64,000 nucleotides of DNA from the NCBI RefSeq assembly GCF_023161665.1, contig NZ_JALNTW010000001.1, positions 189,454 to 253,453 of the forward strand, read 5' to 3'. The position numbers and the translations under genes were made by a program. Positions 52,727-62,289 of this stretch are shown here, piece after piece; the first letter of the stretch is position 1; each line of letters opens with the position of its first letter. The notes below the pieces were generated by a model. The model was not told where the DNA came from, searched no databases, and saw only the letters and a list, made by a program, of their open reading frames with translations. This stretch comes from Shewanella sp. 1CM18E. Its GTDB lineage: Bacteria; Pseudomonadota; Gammaproteobacteria; Enterobacterales; Shewanellaceae.

Positions 52727-53938
52727 CTACCCCGGTCTTCCATCAATCCGCGGCTTAGATAATATTGCGGCATAGTTCACCACAAACAAACCAAACGCTA
52801 ATGACCAAAGGCCACCAGCAAGCCACAACCAAGTTTGGTAAAACTCTGGCAGCCATATCGGCATCACGGCTCGCAAAATTGCCGCTATCGGTAAACATGC
52901 AAAGGCGACAATCATATTTGGCCCTTGATAAATATTGCGACTGGTGTGGCCTAATGACACCCGTGAAATCATCGCCAAACAGATCCCAGCTAAGGTGCCG
53001 ATCGCAAACAGGTGCAATAAGTGCCTATACGCCATCTCGTCATGAATATTCCAAGCCAGTAAAAACAGAGTAATAGGCAAGAATAAATAACTAAGCTGCA
53101 AAGACCACAACATAGGTTCAGCTAAGGTTTTATGGGGGAACCAGCGCGACCAGCGCACAAAATGCAGTGCAGCGGCAGCAAACAACAAGATCTGTTCGAG
53201 TAATGTTGGCATAAACTGCGCAATCGCCTGCGCGACCAATAACACCATAATCGCAATGAGGCTTTTATCCAGCACAGGAATAGGATTAGGTTTGGTTTGC
53301 TTAATGCGGATTGCGGTAAAAAACGGGATCACTCGGCCGCCCACAATGGTGATCAATAAACCAAGCCACCACAGCATGGCTTGCCAGATCTGCTGGCTGA
53401 GCGAAAAATCACGCTGACTTAGCGCGTAATAACTCAAAAGGTTAATGCCCATTGCCACAAATAGCATGATAGGGAAACCAATGTTATGCCATTGCTTTAC
53501 TTTATAAATGCAGCGCCACAACTTAATGGCAGTAAGGCTTAAAAATAGCGAATCAAATAATGCCGGTAGCCACAAAGGAATGGAGACAGGCAATAGCAAA
53601 GTTAACCTTGCCAGTAGCCAGCAACCAAAGGTTAGCGCTAACGCCCAGCCTTTCATACCGGGCTGATTCGTCCAAGTTTGTACCGAGGTAAGCAAAAAAC
53701 CACACACTATGGCTAAGGCAAAACCAAATAGCATCTCATGTGGGTGCCACCATAAAGGCACCACCTTCACCCAGAAGTCAGTTTGAAATAAGCTGTATTG
53801 CGGATAAAACCAAGTCAATAACCATAGCGGCACAAACAGCATAGCCACCGCTGCGCCGCCTAAGAAGAAAGGTCGAAAACCTAACCTAAAAATGGCAGGT
53901 ATTTTTTCTGTCTCTTTAGGATCATCAATATTTAGCAT
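52727..53938 (-). CDS. nnrS: NnrS family heme-copper membrane protein
   Basis: A 403-residue membrane protein with about 12 helices. The N-terminus FRLGFRPFFLGGA and the WWHPHEMLFGFALAIVCGFLLT motif, with His ligands, are diagnostic of NnrS, linked to nitric oxide protection and metabolism. RVIPFFT and HLFAIGTLAG are further family motifs. The ATG at 53938 is preferred because GAAGG lies 7 nt before it; the open frame reaches 53965. It is 98 bp upstream of nrfA on the same strand and may be co-expressed with it during nitrite respiration. Confidence 0.92.
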   Translation of the reverse strand: MLNIDDPKETEKIPAIFRLGFRPFFLGGAAVAMLFVPLWLLTWFYPQYSLFQTDFWVKVVPLWWHPHEMLFGFALAIVCGFLLTSVQTWTNQPGMKGWALALTFGCWLLARLTLLLPVSIPLWLPALFDSLFLSLTAIKLWRCIYKVKQWHNIGFPIMLFVAMGINLLSYYALSQRDFSLSQQIWQAMLWWLGLLITIVGGRVIPFFTAIRIKQTKPNPIPVLDKSLIAIMVLLVAQAIAQFMPTLLEQILLFAAAALHFVRWSRWFPHKTLAEPMLWSLQLSYLFLPITLFLLAWNIHDEMAYRHLLHLFAIGTLAGICLAMISRVSLGHTSRNIYQGPNMIVAFACLPIAAILRAVMPIWLPEFYQTWLWLAGGLWSLAFGLFVVNYAAILSKPRIDGRPG

Positions 53939-54334
53939 TATCCAACCTTCGCCAATAACACGCATTTAAAATACAACTTAATTATATTTTAGTTTATCTA
54001 GCTCTATTAACGATAACAATTGATATTGAAAACGATTATGACTTCTGTGAACTAGATTGCTATCTCGCTGTTTTAGCTTATATCTTTAGAGGTAGAAACC
54101 AACTCTAACGGCTTTTAGCAGGTTAATTACTGCGATGAATCAAACCGGGAATAAAAACTCACCACTTAACCAAAACTACAACCTAAGCCATTTGCTATAA
54201 GTTTAGTTGCTCATAGCAATGTAGAGATGAATAGCTGCATTTAAGCTTTGCTGATTACTCTAAAAATATTTAGCCTAGCTTGTTGCTTATGCTAGATTAA
54301 ATAGCAATCAATTCTGCAAATAACCGGATATAAA
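53939..54334. other. 396-bp divergent region nnrS / kefG-like
   Basis: No gene. It must hold the nnrS promoter. TTGATATTGAAAACG near 54020 is only a partial FNR half-site, so oxygen control is not proven. Confidence 0.35.
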
Positions 54335-54955
54335 ATGGCTACTGCGGCAAAAAAAATCCTCGTCTTATATGCTCACCCCTCTCAAGAGCGTTCTGAAATC
54401 AATAAACCGCTATTTGATGCGACCAAGCAGCACGCCAACGTCACAGCAGTGGATCTGTATGCCGAATACCCAACATTTAGGATCAACATAGACAAGGAGC
54501 AACAACGCCTTGTCGAGCATGATGTAGTGGTATTTATGTTCCCGCTGTATTGGTACTCCACCCCAGCGATTTTGAAAGAGTGGCAAGACTTAGTGTTAGA
54601 GTACAACTTTGCTTATGGTGCTAATGGTAATGCCCTACGAGGCAAAACCTTTATGTGCGTCATTAGCGCTGGCGGTAGTGAAGCTGCCTATAAAGAAGAT
54701 GGCTTTAATCATTTTACCCTCAGAGAATTACTCCGCCCGCTAGAGCAAACCGCTAACCTAACCGGTATGAACTTTATTGCGCCGTTTGCGCTATTTTGCG
54801 CCCGTAGTGCCTTTGAAGAAAACCGCGTTGATAGCCATGTTAATCAGTGGCTCACAACCTTAACCGCGCTAAGTGAAGATCGTCTTGATATCGCACTAGC
54901 CCAAAATGTCGAAAAACTAAATGATCATCTCGACCAAGTGATCCGGGAGCACTAA
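54335..54955 (+). CDS. NAD(P)H quinone oxidoreductase, KefG/KefF-like ancillary protein
   Basis: A 206-residue flavodoxin-fold protein: VLYAHPSQERSEINKPLFD, FPLYWYSTPAILKEWQDLVL and GKTFMCVISAGGSEAAY. The motifs match KefF/KefG, quinone reductases that bind and activate the adjacent K+ efflux protein. It overlaps the antiporter start by 1 nt (TAATG), so the two are translationally coupled. A soluble partner for the KefB-like membrane protein. Confidence 0.9.
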   Translation: MATAAKKILVLYAHPSQERSEINKPLFDATKQHANVTAVDLYAEYPTFRINIDKEQQRLVEHDVVVFMFPLYWYSTPAILKEWQDLVLEYNFAYGANGNALRGKTFMCVISAGGSEAAYKEDGFNHFTLRELLRPLEQTANLTGMNFIAPFALFCARSAFEENRVDSHVNQWLTTLTALSEDRLDIALAQNVEKLNDHLDQVIREH

Positions 54956-56886
54956 TGACAGCTTACTTCATTCAAGCTTTTATCTATTTGTGCGCTGCGG
55001 TTATTGCAGTGCCCATTGCCAAACGCTTAGGCCTAGGCTCAGTGCTGGGCTACCTGATTGCCGGTGTGGTCATTGGGCCAATTATTGGACTTGTCGGCAC
55101 CGAAACCAACACCTTGCAGCATTTTGCCGAGTTTGGTGTGGTGATGATGCTGTTTCTGGTGGGTCTTGAACTCGAGCCTAGAATGCTGTGGGACATGCGC
55201 AATAAGTTAATCGGCTTAGGTGGCTTACAAGTCGGTTTATCCACCTTAGTGGTGATGGGAATCGCCATGGCCTTTGGCTACGGCTGGACCATAGCACTCA
55301 CTGTGGGCATGATATTTTCACTCTCTTCTACCGCCATTGTGCTGCAAACCTTTAATGAGAAGAGCCTAACTAAAACCGAAGGCGGTAAGAACGCCTTTTC
55401 AGTATTGCTATTTCAAGATATCGCCGTGATCCCCATGTTGGCATTTATTCCTCTGCTCGCTTTGCCTGAGCTTGTGGAAAAAGCCCAATCTGTTGCTCAA
55501 AGTGCTGCAGAGCACCATGAAGAGATCTCATTAGTTGCGGGTTTACCCGGATGGGCTTACGCCATTGTAGTATTGCTAGCCATTGCCAGTGTGGTGGTGG
55601 GTGGTCATTTCTTAAGTCGGCCGTTATTTCGTTATGTTGCCAGCTCTGGGCTACGTGAAATCTTCACCGCCACAGCGCTAATGCTGGTGATTGGTATTGC
55701 GGCGTTGATGAGTTTAGTCGGCTTATCGCCAGCGTTAGGCACCTTCCTTGCGGGCGTGGTTTTGGCTAACAGTGAATTTAGGCATGAGCTAGAGTCCAAT
55801 ATCGAACCTTTTAAAGGGCTATTGCTAGGGCTATTTTTTATCACCGTAGGTGCGGGGATTAACTTTGAAGTATTGTTTGCCAATATTGCCCCCGTATTAG
55901 CCATGACCTTTGCGGTAATGCTCATTAAGGCCGTTGTACTATTAGTGCTAGCCTTTATCTTTAAGATCCGCGGCAGCGACCGCTGGCTGTTTGCCCTGAG
56001 TTTGGCGCAAGCTGGTGAGTTTGGCTTTGTATTACTCAGTTACACGGTACAAAACCATGTTATTCCAACAGAGCTAGCGCAGCTGCTATCTCTGGTGGTG
56101 GCACTATCGATGTTCCTTACACCTGGGTTATTTATCCTGTTTGATAAAGTCATTTTACCGCGCTATGAAAAAACCGAAAACACTCGCGAACCTGATGATA
56201 TTGATGAAAAAGGCACGGTAATTATTGCTGGTGTTGGCCGCTTCGGTCAGATTGTTAACCGCCTGCTGGTGACCAATGGCGTAAAAACTGTGGTACTGGA
56301 TCACGAGGTACAACAGGTTGAGAACTTAAGAAAAATTAATACCAAGAGTTATTATGGTGATGCCACACAGCCAGATCTTCTGCATACAGCCGGTATTGAT
56401 AAGGCCAAAATGCTGGTGATTGCCATCGACGATCCTGAGCGCGCTGTGGGGTTAGTTGAATATATAAAGCACACTCATCCCCATGTGATTGTAATGGCGC
56501 GTGCGTTTGACCGTCGTCATCTATACCGCCTACGTAATGCAGGGGCTGACTTTATGGTCAGTGAAACTTTCCACTCTGCGCTAAATCTAGGTAAACATGC
56601 GTTAATTAGGCTTGGGGTACACCCATTTAAGGCCGAACAACAGCGAGCAACCTTTTATGAAACAGAGGTGACCCATAAAGACACCTTGTATGAAGCGTGG
56701 AAACAGGTCACAGAGGACGATAAGTACTTAGTCCACTATCGCGATATGTTTATTCAATTAGAAGAAACGCTTAGTGCAGCGATGAAAAATGAGCGCTATC
56801 GTAGCTTTTCTAAATTGGAGCGTGGCTGGACACCACCACCGAAAAATTACACCACTGAGTTCTCGCAATCTGAGAGTGATAGTTAA
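54955..56886 (+). CDS. kefB: Glutathione-regulated K+/H+ antiporter, KefB type
   Basis: A 643-residue CPA2 antiporter: about 12-13 membrane helices (1-390), then a TrkA-N (RCK) domain (about 415-530) with the NAD-type GVGRFGQIVNRLL glycine loop. Helices show FGVVMMLFLVGLELEP and SLSSTAIVLQTFNEK. Electrophile stress via glutathione adducts normally opens Kef. The KefG-like protein is encoded immediately upstream. The name kefB is by similarity; KefC is not excluded. A terminator follows. Confidence 0.9.
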   Translation: MTAYFIQAFIYLCAAVIAVPIAKRLGLGSVLGYLIAGVVIGPIIGLVGTETNTLQHFAEFGVVMMLFLVGLELEPRMLWDMRNKLIGLGGLQVGLSTLVVMGIAMAFGYGWTIALTVGMIFSLSSTAIVLQTFNEKSLTKTEGGKNAFSVLLFQDIAVIPMLAFIPLLALPELVEKAQSVAQSAAEHHEEISLVAGLPGWAYAIVVLLAIASVVVGGHFLSRPLFRYVASSGLREIFTATALMLVIGIAALMSLVGLSPALGTFLAGVVLANSEFRHELESNIEPFKGLLLGLFFITVGAGINFEVLFANIAPVLAMTFAVMLIKAVVLLVLAFIFKIRGSDRWLFALSLAQAGEFGFVLLSYTVQNHVIPTELAQLLSLVVALSMFLTPGLFILFDKVILPRYEKTENTREPDDIDEKGTVIIAGVGRFGQIVNRLLVTNGVKTVVLDHEVQQVENLRKINTKSYYGDATQPDLLHTAGIDKAKMLVIAIDDPERAVGLVEYIKHTHPHVIVMARAFDRRHLYRLRNAGADFMVSETFHSALNLGKHALIRLGVHPFKAEQQRATFYETEVTHKDTLYEAWKQVTEDDKYLVHYRDMFIQLEETLSAAMKNERYRSFSKLERGWTPPPKNYTTEFSQSESDS

Positions 56887-56889
56887 ACA

Positions 56890-56926
56890 TAAAAAAGCCC
56901 CGCTAACCTGAGTTAACGGGGCTTTT
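56890..56926. terminator. Bidirectional terminator between kefB and hpf
   Basis: AAAAGCCCCGCTAAC with GTTAACGGGGCTTTT: a long GC-core stem flanked by A and T runs, so it can stop both convergent genes. Confidence 0.85.
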
Positions 56927-56969
56927 AACTGTCAGCCTTTAAACCATGTTTTAAAGGCTTACTGAATCT

Positions 56970-57326
56970 CTATACCAAGTTCATCTCTTGAACTTTTTCA
57001 TGGGCAATTTCTGGTGTCGTCACAACTGGCTTAGAATGCAAATCAGCCTTCAGTTGTCCTTTACGATGCTTTAGTGCCGCATCGAGTTTTTTAGCTGCGC
57101 TGGTAATCGCTGGGTACATAACAGGATCATTACCAGAAGCGGAAATACTGCTTCCCTCATAATTCGTTCTAATTTCAACCTGGAATTCGCCATGCTCTTT
57201 AGCAATGATAATATCTAGGGCGATCAGGGTTGGAAAATGACTCTCTATCTTCGAAAACTTCTCTTGGACATGCTGTCTTACTACGTCAGTTACATCAACG
57301 TGGTGACCAGAAAGATTTATTTTCAT
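56970..57326 (-). CDS. hpf: Ribosome hibernation promoting factor (YfiA/HPF type)
   Basis: A 118-residue protein: MKINLSGHHVDVTDVVRQHVQEKF and the HGEFQVEIRTNYEGSSISAS, MYPAITSAAKKLDAAL, HRKGQLKADLH elements are the standard order of the short HPF/RaiA family. These proteins bind the 30S decoding site and form inactive 100S or 70S particles in stationary phase. Short HPF (about 95) and RaiA (about 113) are not fully separated by this sequence; length suggests RaiA. GGAAAA precedes the ATG. Confidence 0.9.
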   Translation of the reverse strand: MKINLSGHHVDVTDVVRQHVQEKFSKIESHFPTLIALDIIIAKEHGEFQVEIRTNYEGSSISASGNDPVMYPAITSAAKKLDAALKHRKGQLKADLHSKPVVTTPEIAHEKVQEMNLV

Positions 57327-57908
57327 AGGTTTTCCTTTTTACAATGATTTCACCTAATACACTTGGGTCTTTTGCTTTAAATTACAAGCTTTTATTAAAA
57401 ATAATTTATGCTGCAATTGTTAAATATTGTTAAATTTTATCGCTGCAGCCCAGTGTTTATCGGTAAAAACAATTTTTGTTATATTGATAATTTTAATCAA
57501 ACCGTCATATTGGTGTGGTTAAAACATAAGCTAAAATGACCTTCCTTACGAACTTTGAAAATTAGCAAACAGCAATCTAAGCTTCAATTAGTCCTCTACT
57601 AATTTAGACAAAATTCGCCGCTTTAGCTTGATTTTCATCACGCTTTACTCAAATAAATTTAAATTTATTTATATACAAAGTTCACATCAAACACTTAGAT
57701 GCCAAAAATACAACAAACTATCAAGATACCGACTATGACCACAGGTCAATAAGTGTTCACCTCAGTATTCTATTTCGGCTATTGCATCTGAGACATAACT
57801 CTCAAGTCTGGCACATTTACACTTAAACGCGAATGAAAAGAGTTATCATTTAATAAATTTAATGTAGAATGCCGGCAATATTTTTTAGTTAACAATATAA
57901 GCCTTTAG
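57327..57908. other. 582-bp AT-rich region between hpf and the PepSY operon
   Basis: Strongly AT-rich with no gene. It contains the Fur-like box at 57834-57848 and, by inference, the hpf promoter at its left end. Confidence 0.45.
57834..57848 (+). promoter_or_regulatory. Fur-like box
   Basis: TGAAAAG-A-GTTATCA matches the 7-1-7 Fur consensus (TGATAAT-C-ATTATCA) at 11 of 14 arm positions. It lies about 60 bp before the DUF3649 start. Iron control of the operon fits the PepSY context. Confidence 0.55.
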
Positions 57909-58220
57909 GTGTGCCACTCAGTGCAAACAATAAAAACCAAGTTAATGCAACGGATTGATTCAAACAGCTTCAATGTTGGCTTGCGTGCTTTTTCAGCGAT
58001 TTTTGTCGGTTACCTTTTAGCAGCCACAGCAACTGGATTGCTTGCTTTAGCCCTGCCGCTGCCACCAGCCGAAAGTACGTTAACCGCCACTATGTTGTCT
58101 TTTGCTGTTTATGCCTGTGCAGGTATTTGGGCATTTAGCGTATCAAATCAATGGCGAGCGTTAATCGACCCACTTTGTCTTAGCGGAGTTTTTTATCTGC
58201 TTATTCTAGCGATAGGTTAA
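57909..58220 (+). CDS. DUF3649 family small membrane protein
   Basis: A 103-residue protein with three hydrophobic helices (about 26-48, 60-80, 85-102): AIFVGYLLAATATGLLALAL and TMLSFAVYACAGIWAFSVS. DUF3649 proteins are linked to iron and siderophore uptake loci. The start is uncertain: GTG at 57909, GTG at 57921 or ATG at 57945, none with a good ribosome site. It is followed 3 bp later by the PepSY gene. Confidence 0.75.
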   Translation: MCHSVQTIKTKLMQRIDSNSFNVGLRAFSAIFVGYLLAATATGLLALALPLPPAESTLTATMLSFAVYACAGIWAFSVSNQWRALIDPLCLSGVFYLLILAIG

Positions 58221-58223
58221 ACA

Positions 58224-59864
58224 ATGAAAGATTCATTTTTCCGAAGTATGACTTGGCTGCACACTTGGGTTGGACTACTCGTTTGTTGGGTGTTACTACT
58301 GGTATTTTTTGCAGGTACATTAAGTTACTACCGCTATGAAATGACGTTATGGAGTAAACCAGAGTTACACAAAAACGTCTTCCAACAATATGACAGCACC
58401 AAGGTCGCTAGCGAACTTGATAAAGCACAGCGTTATTTAGCTGAACATGCTGCAGATGCTCGTGACTGGCGAGTGTACTTTCCTACCGATCGTAAGCCTT
58501 ATGTTAGCTACGCTTGGCAAACTCAACCAGAAGAGGGCCAGCGCCGCGGTAAGTTTGTTGAACATATTGCGCCGCTTACCGGTGATCAGCTAATCACAGA
58601 TGTTAGAGAGTCGAAAGGTGGTCACTTTTTCTATCGCTTACATTTCGACTTACATTACCTACCCGCTAAAATCGCCCGTTGGATTGTGGGCTTTTGTACC
58701 ATGTTTATGTTGATAGCCCTTATTAGCGGTATCGTCATCCATAAACGTATTTTTAAAGACTTCTTTAGCTTTAGACGCGGTAAAGGCAGTCGCTCTTGGT
58801 TAGATGCCCATAACGTCAGCTCGGTGCTTGCCCTACCTTACCATTTGATGATCACCTACACAGGTCTTGTCACTTTAATGATGATGTACATGCCTTGGGG
58901 CGTCATGACGGCATTTGATGGCGATGCTAAATCTTTTCGACAACAGCTAAGCCCTAGTCGCGTGCAAGTCAAACCTGTGGGCGTTGACGCCGAGTTGGTT
59001 TCACTTAATACACTGTTGCCACAAGTGAAGCAGATCTGGACTGATGAACCGATTAAGCAAGTAGTTATCAATAATCCTGGCGATCAAAATAGTAAGATTA
59101 ACTTCTACCGAGATACTCAAGAAGCAGTAACCGATAGACGCACTGCTATTAGCTTCAATGGCGTAACAGGTGAATTAACTAGCCGTGGCATTGACCCTGA
59201 TTCTGGCGCACAAAATACTTATGATGTGCTCATTGCGCTGCATACTGGCCGTTTTGCAGAACATTGGTTACGTGCTCTATTCTTTATCAGTGGCATTTTA
59301 GGTTGCGCGATGATCACCACAGGTACCTTGCTTTGGGCGGTTAAAATTCGCCAGAAGCAGCAAAAGCAGATTAAACAAGGTGCTAAAGCGAGCTTTGGGT
59401 TGCGTTTGGTTGAAGGCTTAAACCTAACCTTTATTACTGGTCTACCACTGGCAACGGCTGCATTTTTCTATGCCAATAGGCTATTACCCACTGATATTGC
59501 TAATCGTGCTCAATGGGAAGTTAACTGCTTCTTCATTGCCCTTGCAGCAGTAGGTGTTTTAGCCTGCTTTAATCGCAGTAAAGCTGCTTGGCGCTTTGCC
59601 TTAGCACTTGGCGGCGCGAGTCTTTGCGCGATCCCAGTGCTGAATGCGCTAACTTCTAACAGCAATTTAATTGATAATATTAATTTACAGCAATGGCCGT
59701 TAGTAGGGTTTGACCTGATGTGCGTATTCATGGGCGCTGCACTATTTTTTGCACGTACGAAACTCATCAACAAAACTGCTGTCAGACCAAAGAAGGCTGC
59801 AGCCGTTCGCAGCCCAAAAGAGGGATTTAACCATGCCTCAACCGCGACTAAAGAGGGAGCATAA
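58224..59864 (+). CDS. PepSY-associated membrane protein
   Basis: A 546-residue inner-membrane protein. The N-terminal helix has WLHTWVGLLVCWVLLLVFFAGTLSYYR (H-x-W and following segment typical of PepSY_TM). Further helices occur at about 155-176, 200-222, 340-370, 395-418 and 430-500. Related to the iron-uptake PepSY proteins that may reduce ferric siderophores in the inner membrane. Conserved His positions in membrane helices fit a heme-binding reductase. It is the second gene of the operon. Confidence 0.88.
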   Translation: MKDSFFRSMTWLHTWVGLLVCWVLLLVFFAGTLSYYRYEMTLWSKPELHKNVFQQYDSTKVASELDKAQRYLAEHAADARDWRVYFPTDRKPYVSYAWQTQPEEGQRRGKFVEHIAPLTGDQLITDVRESKGGHFFYRLHFDLHYLPAKIARWIVGFCTMFMLIALISGIVIHKRIFKDFFSFRRGKGSRSWLDAHNVSSVLALPYHLMITYTGLVTLMMMYMPWGVMTAFDGDAKSFRQQLSPSRVQVKPVGVDAELVSLNTLLPQVKQIWTDEPIKQVVINNPGDQNSKINFYRDTQEAVTDRRTAISFNGVTGELTSRGIDPDSGAQNTYDVLIALHTGRFAEHWLRALFFISGILGCAMITTGTLLWAVKIRQKQQKQIKQGAKASFGLRLVEGLNLTFITGLPLATAAFFYANRLLPTDIANRAQWEVNCFFIALAAVGVLACFNRSKAAWRFALALGGASLCAIPVLNALTSNSNLIDNINLQQWPLVGFDLMCVFMGAALFFARTKLINKTAVRPKKAAAVRSPKEGFNHASTATKEGA

Positions 59865-59867
59865 GCC

Positions 59868-60209
59868 GTGATTTTAAGTCTTTTAGGATTTAGCTATCTC
59901 GCATTTGGATTATTAGCTCTGGCTATGTTTTCGCACTATCGTGATACGTTTGCCAAAGCGCCTAACCCGCAACAAGCAAAAGCGCTCTATGTTGCTGGTT
60001 GGATTGGTATTGCTGGCACATTCTGGGGTTGTATAGCCACTCAAGGTGCCGCTTATGGCAGCATTTTGTTTTTCGGTCTGCTGTCATTTGCAGGCTTACT
60101 GGTCATTTTAGTACTCAGTTATCGCGCCAAGTTTTTACCTTACTCAATGGCAATCAGCACATTGTTAAGCTCAGTATTAGTGGTGATGAACCAGTACCAG
60201 TTCGTTTAA
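59868..60209 (+). CDS. DUF3325 family small membrane protein
   Basis: A 113-residue protein with four hydrophobic segments (MILSLLGFSYLAFGLLALAM, ALYVAGWIGIAGTFWG, GSILFFGLLSFAGLLVILVL, YSMAISTLLSSVLVVM). DUF3325 is regularly found beside PepSY proteins and DUF3649 in iron-linked operons. It starts with GTG 3 bp after the PepSY stop. The trio is typical for siderophore-iron handling, although no TonB receptor is adjacent. Confidence 0.85.
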   Translation: MILSLLGFSYLAFGLLALAMFSHYRDTFAKAPNPQQAKALYVAGWIGIAGTFWGCIATQGAAYGSILFFGLLSFAGLLVILVLSYRAKFLPYSMAISTLLSSVLVVMNQYQFV

Positions 60210-60232
60210 CGCTTATGAAAATAACAGTATAA

Positions 60233-60271
60233 AGAAAAAGCCTTTTGCATTTTTGCAAAAGGCTTTTTTAT
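60233..60271 (+). terminator. Terminator of the DUF3649-PepSY-DUF3325 operon
   Basis: AAAAAGCCTTTTGCA pairs with TGCAAAAGGCTTTTT, a 15-bp perfect stem with a TTTT loop and T-run. Confidence 0.9.
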
Positions 60272-60399
60272 TGCGCTGAAACTCAACTTTTTAATTAAAT
60301 TTCAATACTTTTACTCCGTTCAGCTTAAGTACAGTTTTAGCGCATTAAAAAGCGTTAGCATAATATATTGATATTTTTACTAACTAAATCAGAGGCGCT

Positions 60400-60933
60400 A
60401 TGCTTGTATCTCATGCTAATTCACCGCTTAACAGCAATCCCCCTGCACCCAGCGCTAACGTTTTACCTCGGTCACAAGCTGACGTTAATCAAGCCAGCCA
60501 AACAGCTAATAACGCCGCGAATACAAAAGGCCATCAACACCAAGACACGGTAACCATAAGTGCAACAGCTCTTACTCTTTCGGCTAAAAGTCCCTCTGCT
60601 GCAGACATTAGCAGTACAGAGAATAAAAATAGTGCAATGGCGAGCACTGAAAACGCTCCTATCGCCAAGCCTGAATTACCCAACGATGGCGATAAAGCAT
60701 CTGCTTATGTTGAATACAGAAAAGCTAAAGTCCAATATCAAATCTATGCCGACATGGCGAATGTTGCCACAGGCAACAGTAACAACATTTCTCCAGTAAC
60801 TGCGCATTACCTCAGTAATAATGATCAAGCTCGAGCGGCAACCGTCGATATAAAAGCGCAGCAACAACAAGTCGCCACCATGCAGACCTATGCGGCAACC
60901 ACCAGCGCGATAAATAACAAAGACTCACTTTAA
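60400..60933 (+). CDS. Hypothetical Asn/Ala/Ser-rich protein
   Basis: A 177-residue protein not recognised. The first ~95 residues are Ser/Asn/Ala/Pro-rich and probably disordered (NSNPPAPSANVLP), with a motif DTVTISATALTLSAKS at about residues 49-64 that resembles the DSVxIS-type motif of some surface-associated gammaproteobacterial proteins. The rest is a helical region with KVQYQIYADMANVAT and HYLSNNDQARAATVD. No signal peptide. AGGCGCT precedes the ATG. Confidence 0.55.
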   Translation: MLVSHANSPLNSNPPAPSANVLPRSQADVNQASQTANNAANTKGHQHQDTVTISATALTLSAKSPSAADISSTENKNSAMASTENAPIAKPELPNDGDKASAYVEYRKAKVQYQIYADMANVATGNSNNISPVTAHYLSNNDQARAATVDIKAQQQQVATMQTYAATTSAINNKDSL

Positions 60934-61136
60934 GCTGCGCACCTCAAACAGGCAGCCAATAATATAAGTGAATCTTTTATAGGGCGTGCTTTATATCCTA
61001 TTAATCTTGATTCACTAATGACGCTTATTTGATTAATATCAACTCTCTATAATAAGTTAGAGAGTAGCCTGACTTGATGAAAGTTAGGCTACTACACAGA
61101 TTTTGTGTAGCTTTATCAACCATAAGAGTCCGCATT

Positions 61137-61583
61137 ATGAGTTTTAATATCGACCTCAGTTGGTCCCCGTCAAACGAGCCATTAACAGAGCCGCAAAATT
61201 TCAGTCGTGATCATAAAATCAGCTTTGGTAGTGGTCAGCAGATTCAAGGCTCATCAGCACCTGAGTACAGTGGCTCAAGTGACAAAGTCAATCCAGAAGA
61301 GAGTTTACTTGCCGCGCTTGCCAGCTGCCATATGCTGACTTTTCTGACGATTGCCCACCTTAAGCGCTTACCTATATTAAGTTACCAAGATAAGGCTTAT
61401 GCCGAGCTAGGGAAAAATTCCGCAGGCAAAATTTACCTAAGTAAAATCGTCCTTAAACCAGTTGTCGAGTTTGCAACAGAAGTCAGTGAAGACGTGATAA
61501 CTAAAATGCATGATAAGGCGCACTGCAACTGTTTTATTGCTAACAGCCTTAGCAGCGAAACAGCTTTTGAAGTCAAATACTAG
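61137..61583 (+). CDS. OsmC family peroxidase-like protein
   Basis: A 148-residue protein: FSRDHKISFGSGQQIQGSSA, NPEESLLAALASCHMLTFLT with the catalytic Cys, and HDKAHCNCFIANSL with the second Cys (C-x-C). The two cysteines give organic hydroperoxide reductase activity in the OsmC/Ohr family. The start at 61137 (MSFNIDLSW) is preferred because the longer frame reads through weak codons, with no ribosome site. Confidence 0.9.
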   Translation: MSFNIDLSWSPSNEPLTEPQNFSRDHKISFGSGQQIQGSSAPEYSGSSDKVNPEESLLAALASCHMLTFLTIAHLKRLPILSYQDKAYAELGKNSAGKIYLSKIVLKPVVEFATEVSEDVITKMHDKAHCNCFIANSLSSETAFEVKY

Positions 61584-61613
61584 GTCTTTATTGATTACCG
61601 TTTATAAAGCAAA

Positions 61614-61644
61614 AAAGCGAGGTGATTAACAATCACCTCGCTTT
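61614..61644. terminator. Bidirectional terminator between osmC-like and the SYLF lipoprotein gene
   Basis: AAAGCGAGGTGATT pairs with AATCACCTCGCTTT around AAC, flanked by A and T runs. Confidence 0.85.
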
Positions 61645-61701
61645 AAATCTAGCGGAAATCACCTGAGCGCTTTATAAAAACTCAGACTGACATAAACTAA
61701 C

Positions 61702-62289
61702 TTAGTCAGCATCATTTTCGATAAAGTCATCTGTAAAGTCAGTTTCCCAATACTTATAGCCCTGCACTGTTGCTTGCGCCGCCGCGCCCATTAAGTTCAC
61801 TTGGTAAGTTTTTACACCGGCAACGTCAACCGACTGATTTGCAGATGCTTGCTCACCACTGCCCTCATATTCAGCACTCGCCTCTGCTTGCGCTTGGCCT
61901 TCGTAACCCGACTCTTTAAAACGCGTTAATGCTGAACGCTCAGTGAATGCTTGTACAAACGCCACTTGCTTCCAACCAATACCTGCACCAACGCCGCCAG
62001 TAGCAAAGCGATAATAAGAGCGTTTACTGCCCTCATGTAATACACATACTCCACCGCCAGTTGAAAGTGCAAACAGATAACTATTGCTACCGGTACACAC
62101 AACATATCCCACTGAGTTAGCTACTGCTGATTTAGCTCCTGGATGCTCACTGTAGATCTCTTGTAAAGCGGTTTGGGTTTCTTCTCTAGCGTGCATCTTT
62201 TTCGCTTCAGGGGTATCACCTGTAGCACAGCCCGTAAGTAAGATAGGCAAGGCTACTGCAGCAAACTTAAAAGTATTGAGTTGGAACAT
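61702..62289 (-). CDS. SYLF-domain (YSC84-like) lipoprotein
   Basis: A 195-residue lipoprotein with lipobox ILLTGC (about residues 16-21). The SYLF/YSC84 domain shows AVANSVGYVVCTG, GGGVCVLHEGSKRSYYRFATGG and KQVAFVQAFTERSALTRFKESG. SYLF proteins bind lipids; the domain here lacks the eukaryotic SH3 partner. Start at 62289 is preferred because AAGGAT lies just before it and the longer frame from 62397 has no ribosome site. Single gene. Confidence 0.82.
   Translation of the reverse strand: MFQLNTFKFAAVALPILLTGCATGDTPEAKKMHAREETQTALQEIYSEHPGAKSAVANSVGYVVCTGSNSYLFALSTGGGVCVLHEGSKRSYYRFATGGVGAGIGWKQVAFVQAFTERSALTRFKESGYEGQAQAEASAEYEGSGEQASANQSVDVAGVKTYQVNLMGAAAQATVQGYKYWETDFTDDFIENDAD

Noticed and set aside
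54015..54045. FNR site upstream of nnrS
   Set aside because: TTGATATTGAAAACG matches only one half-site; the second half does not fit TTGATNNNNATCAA.
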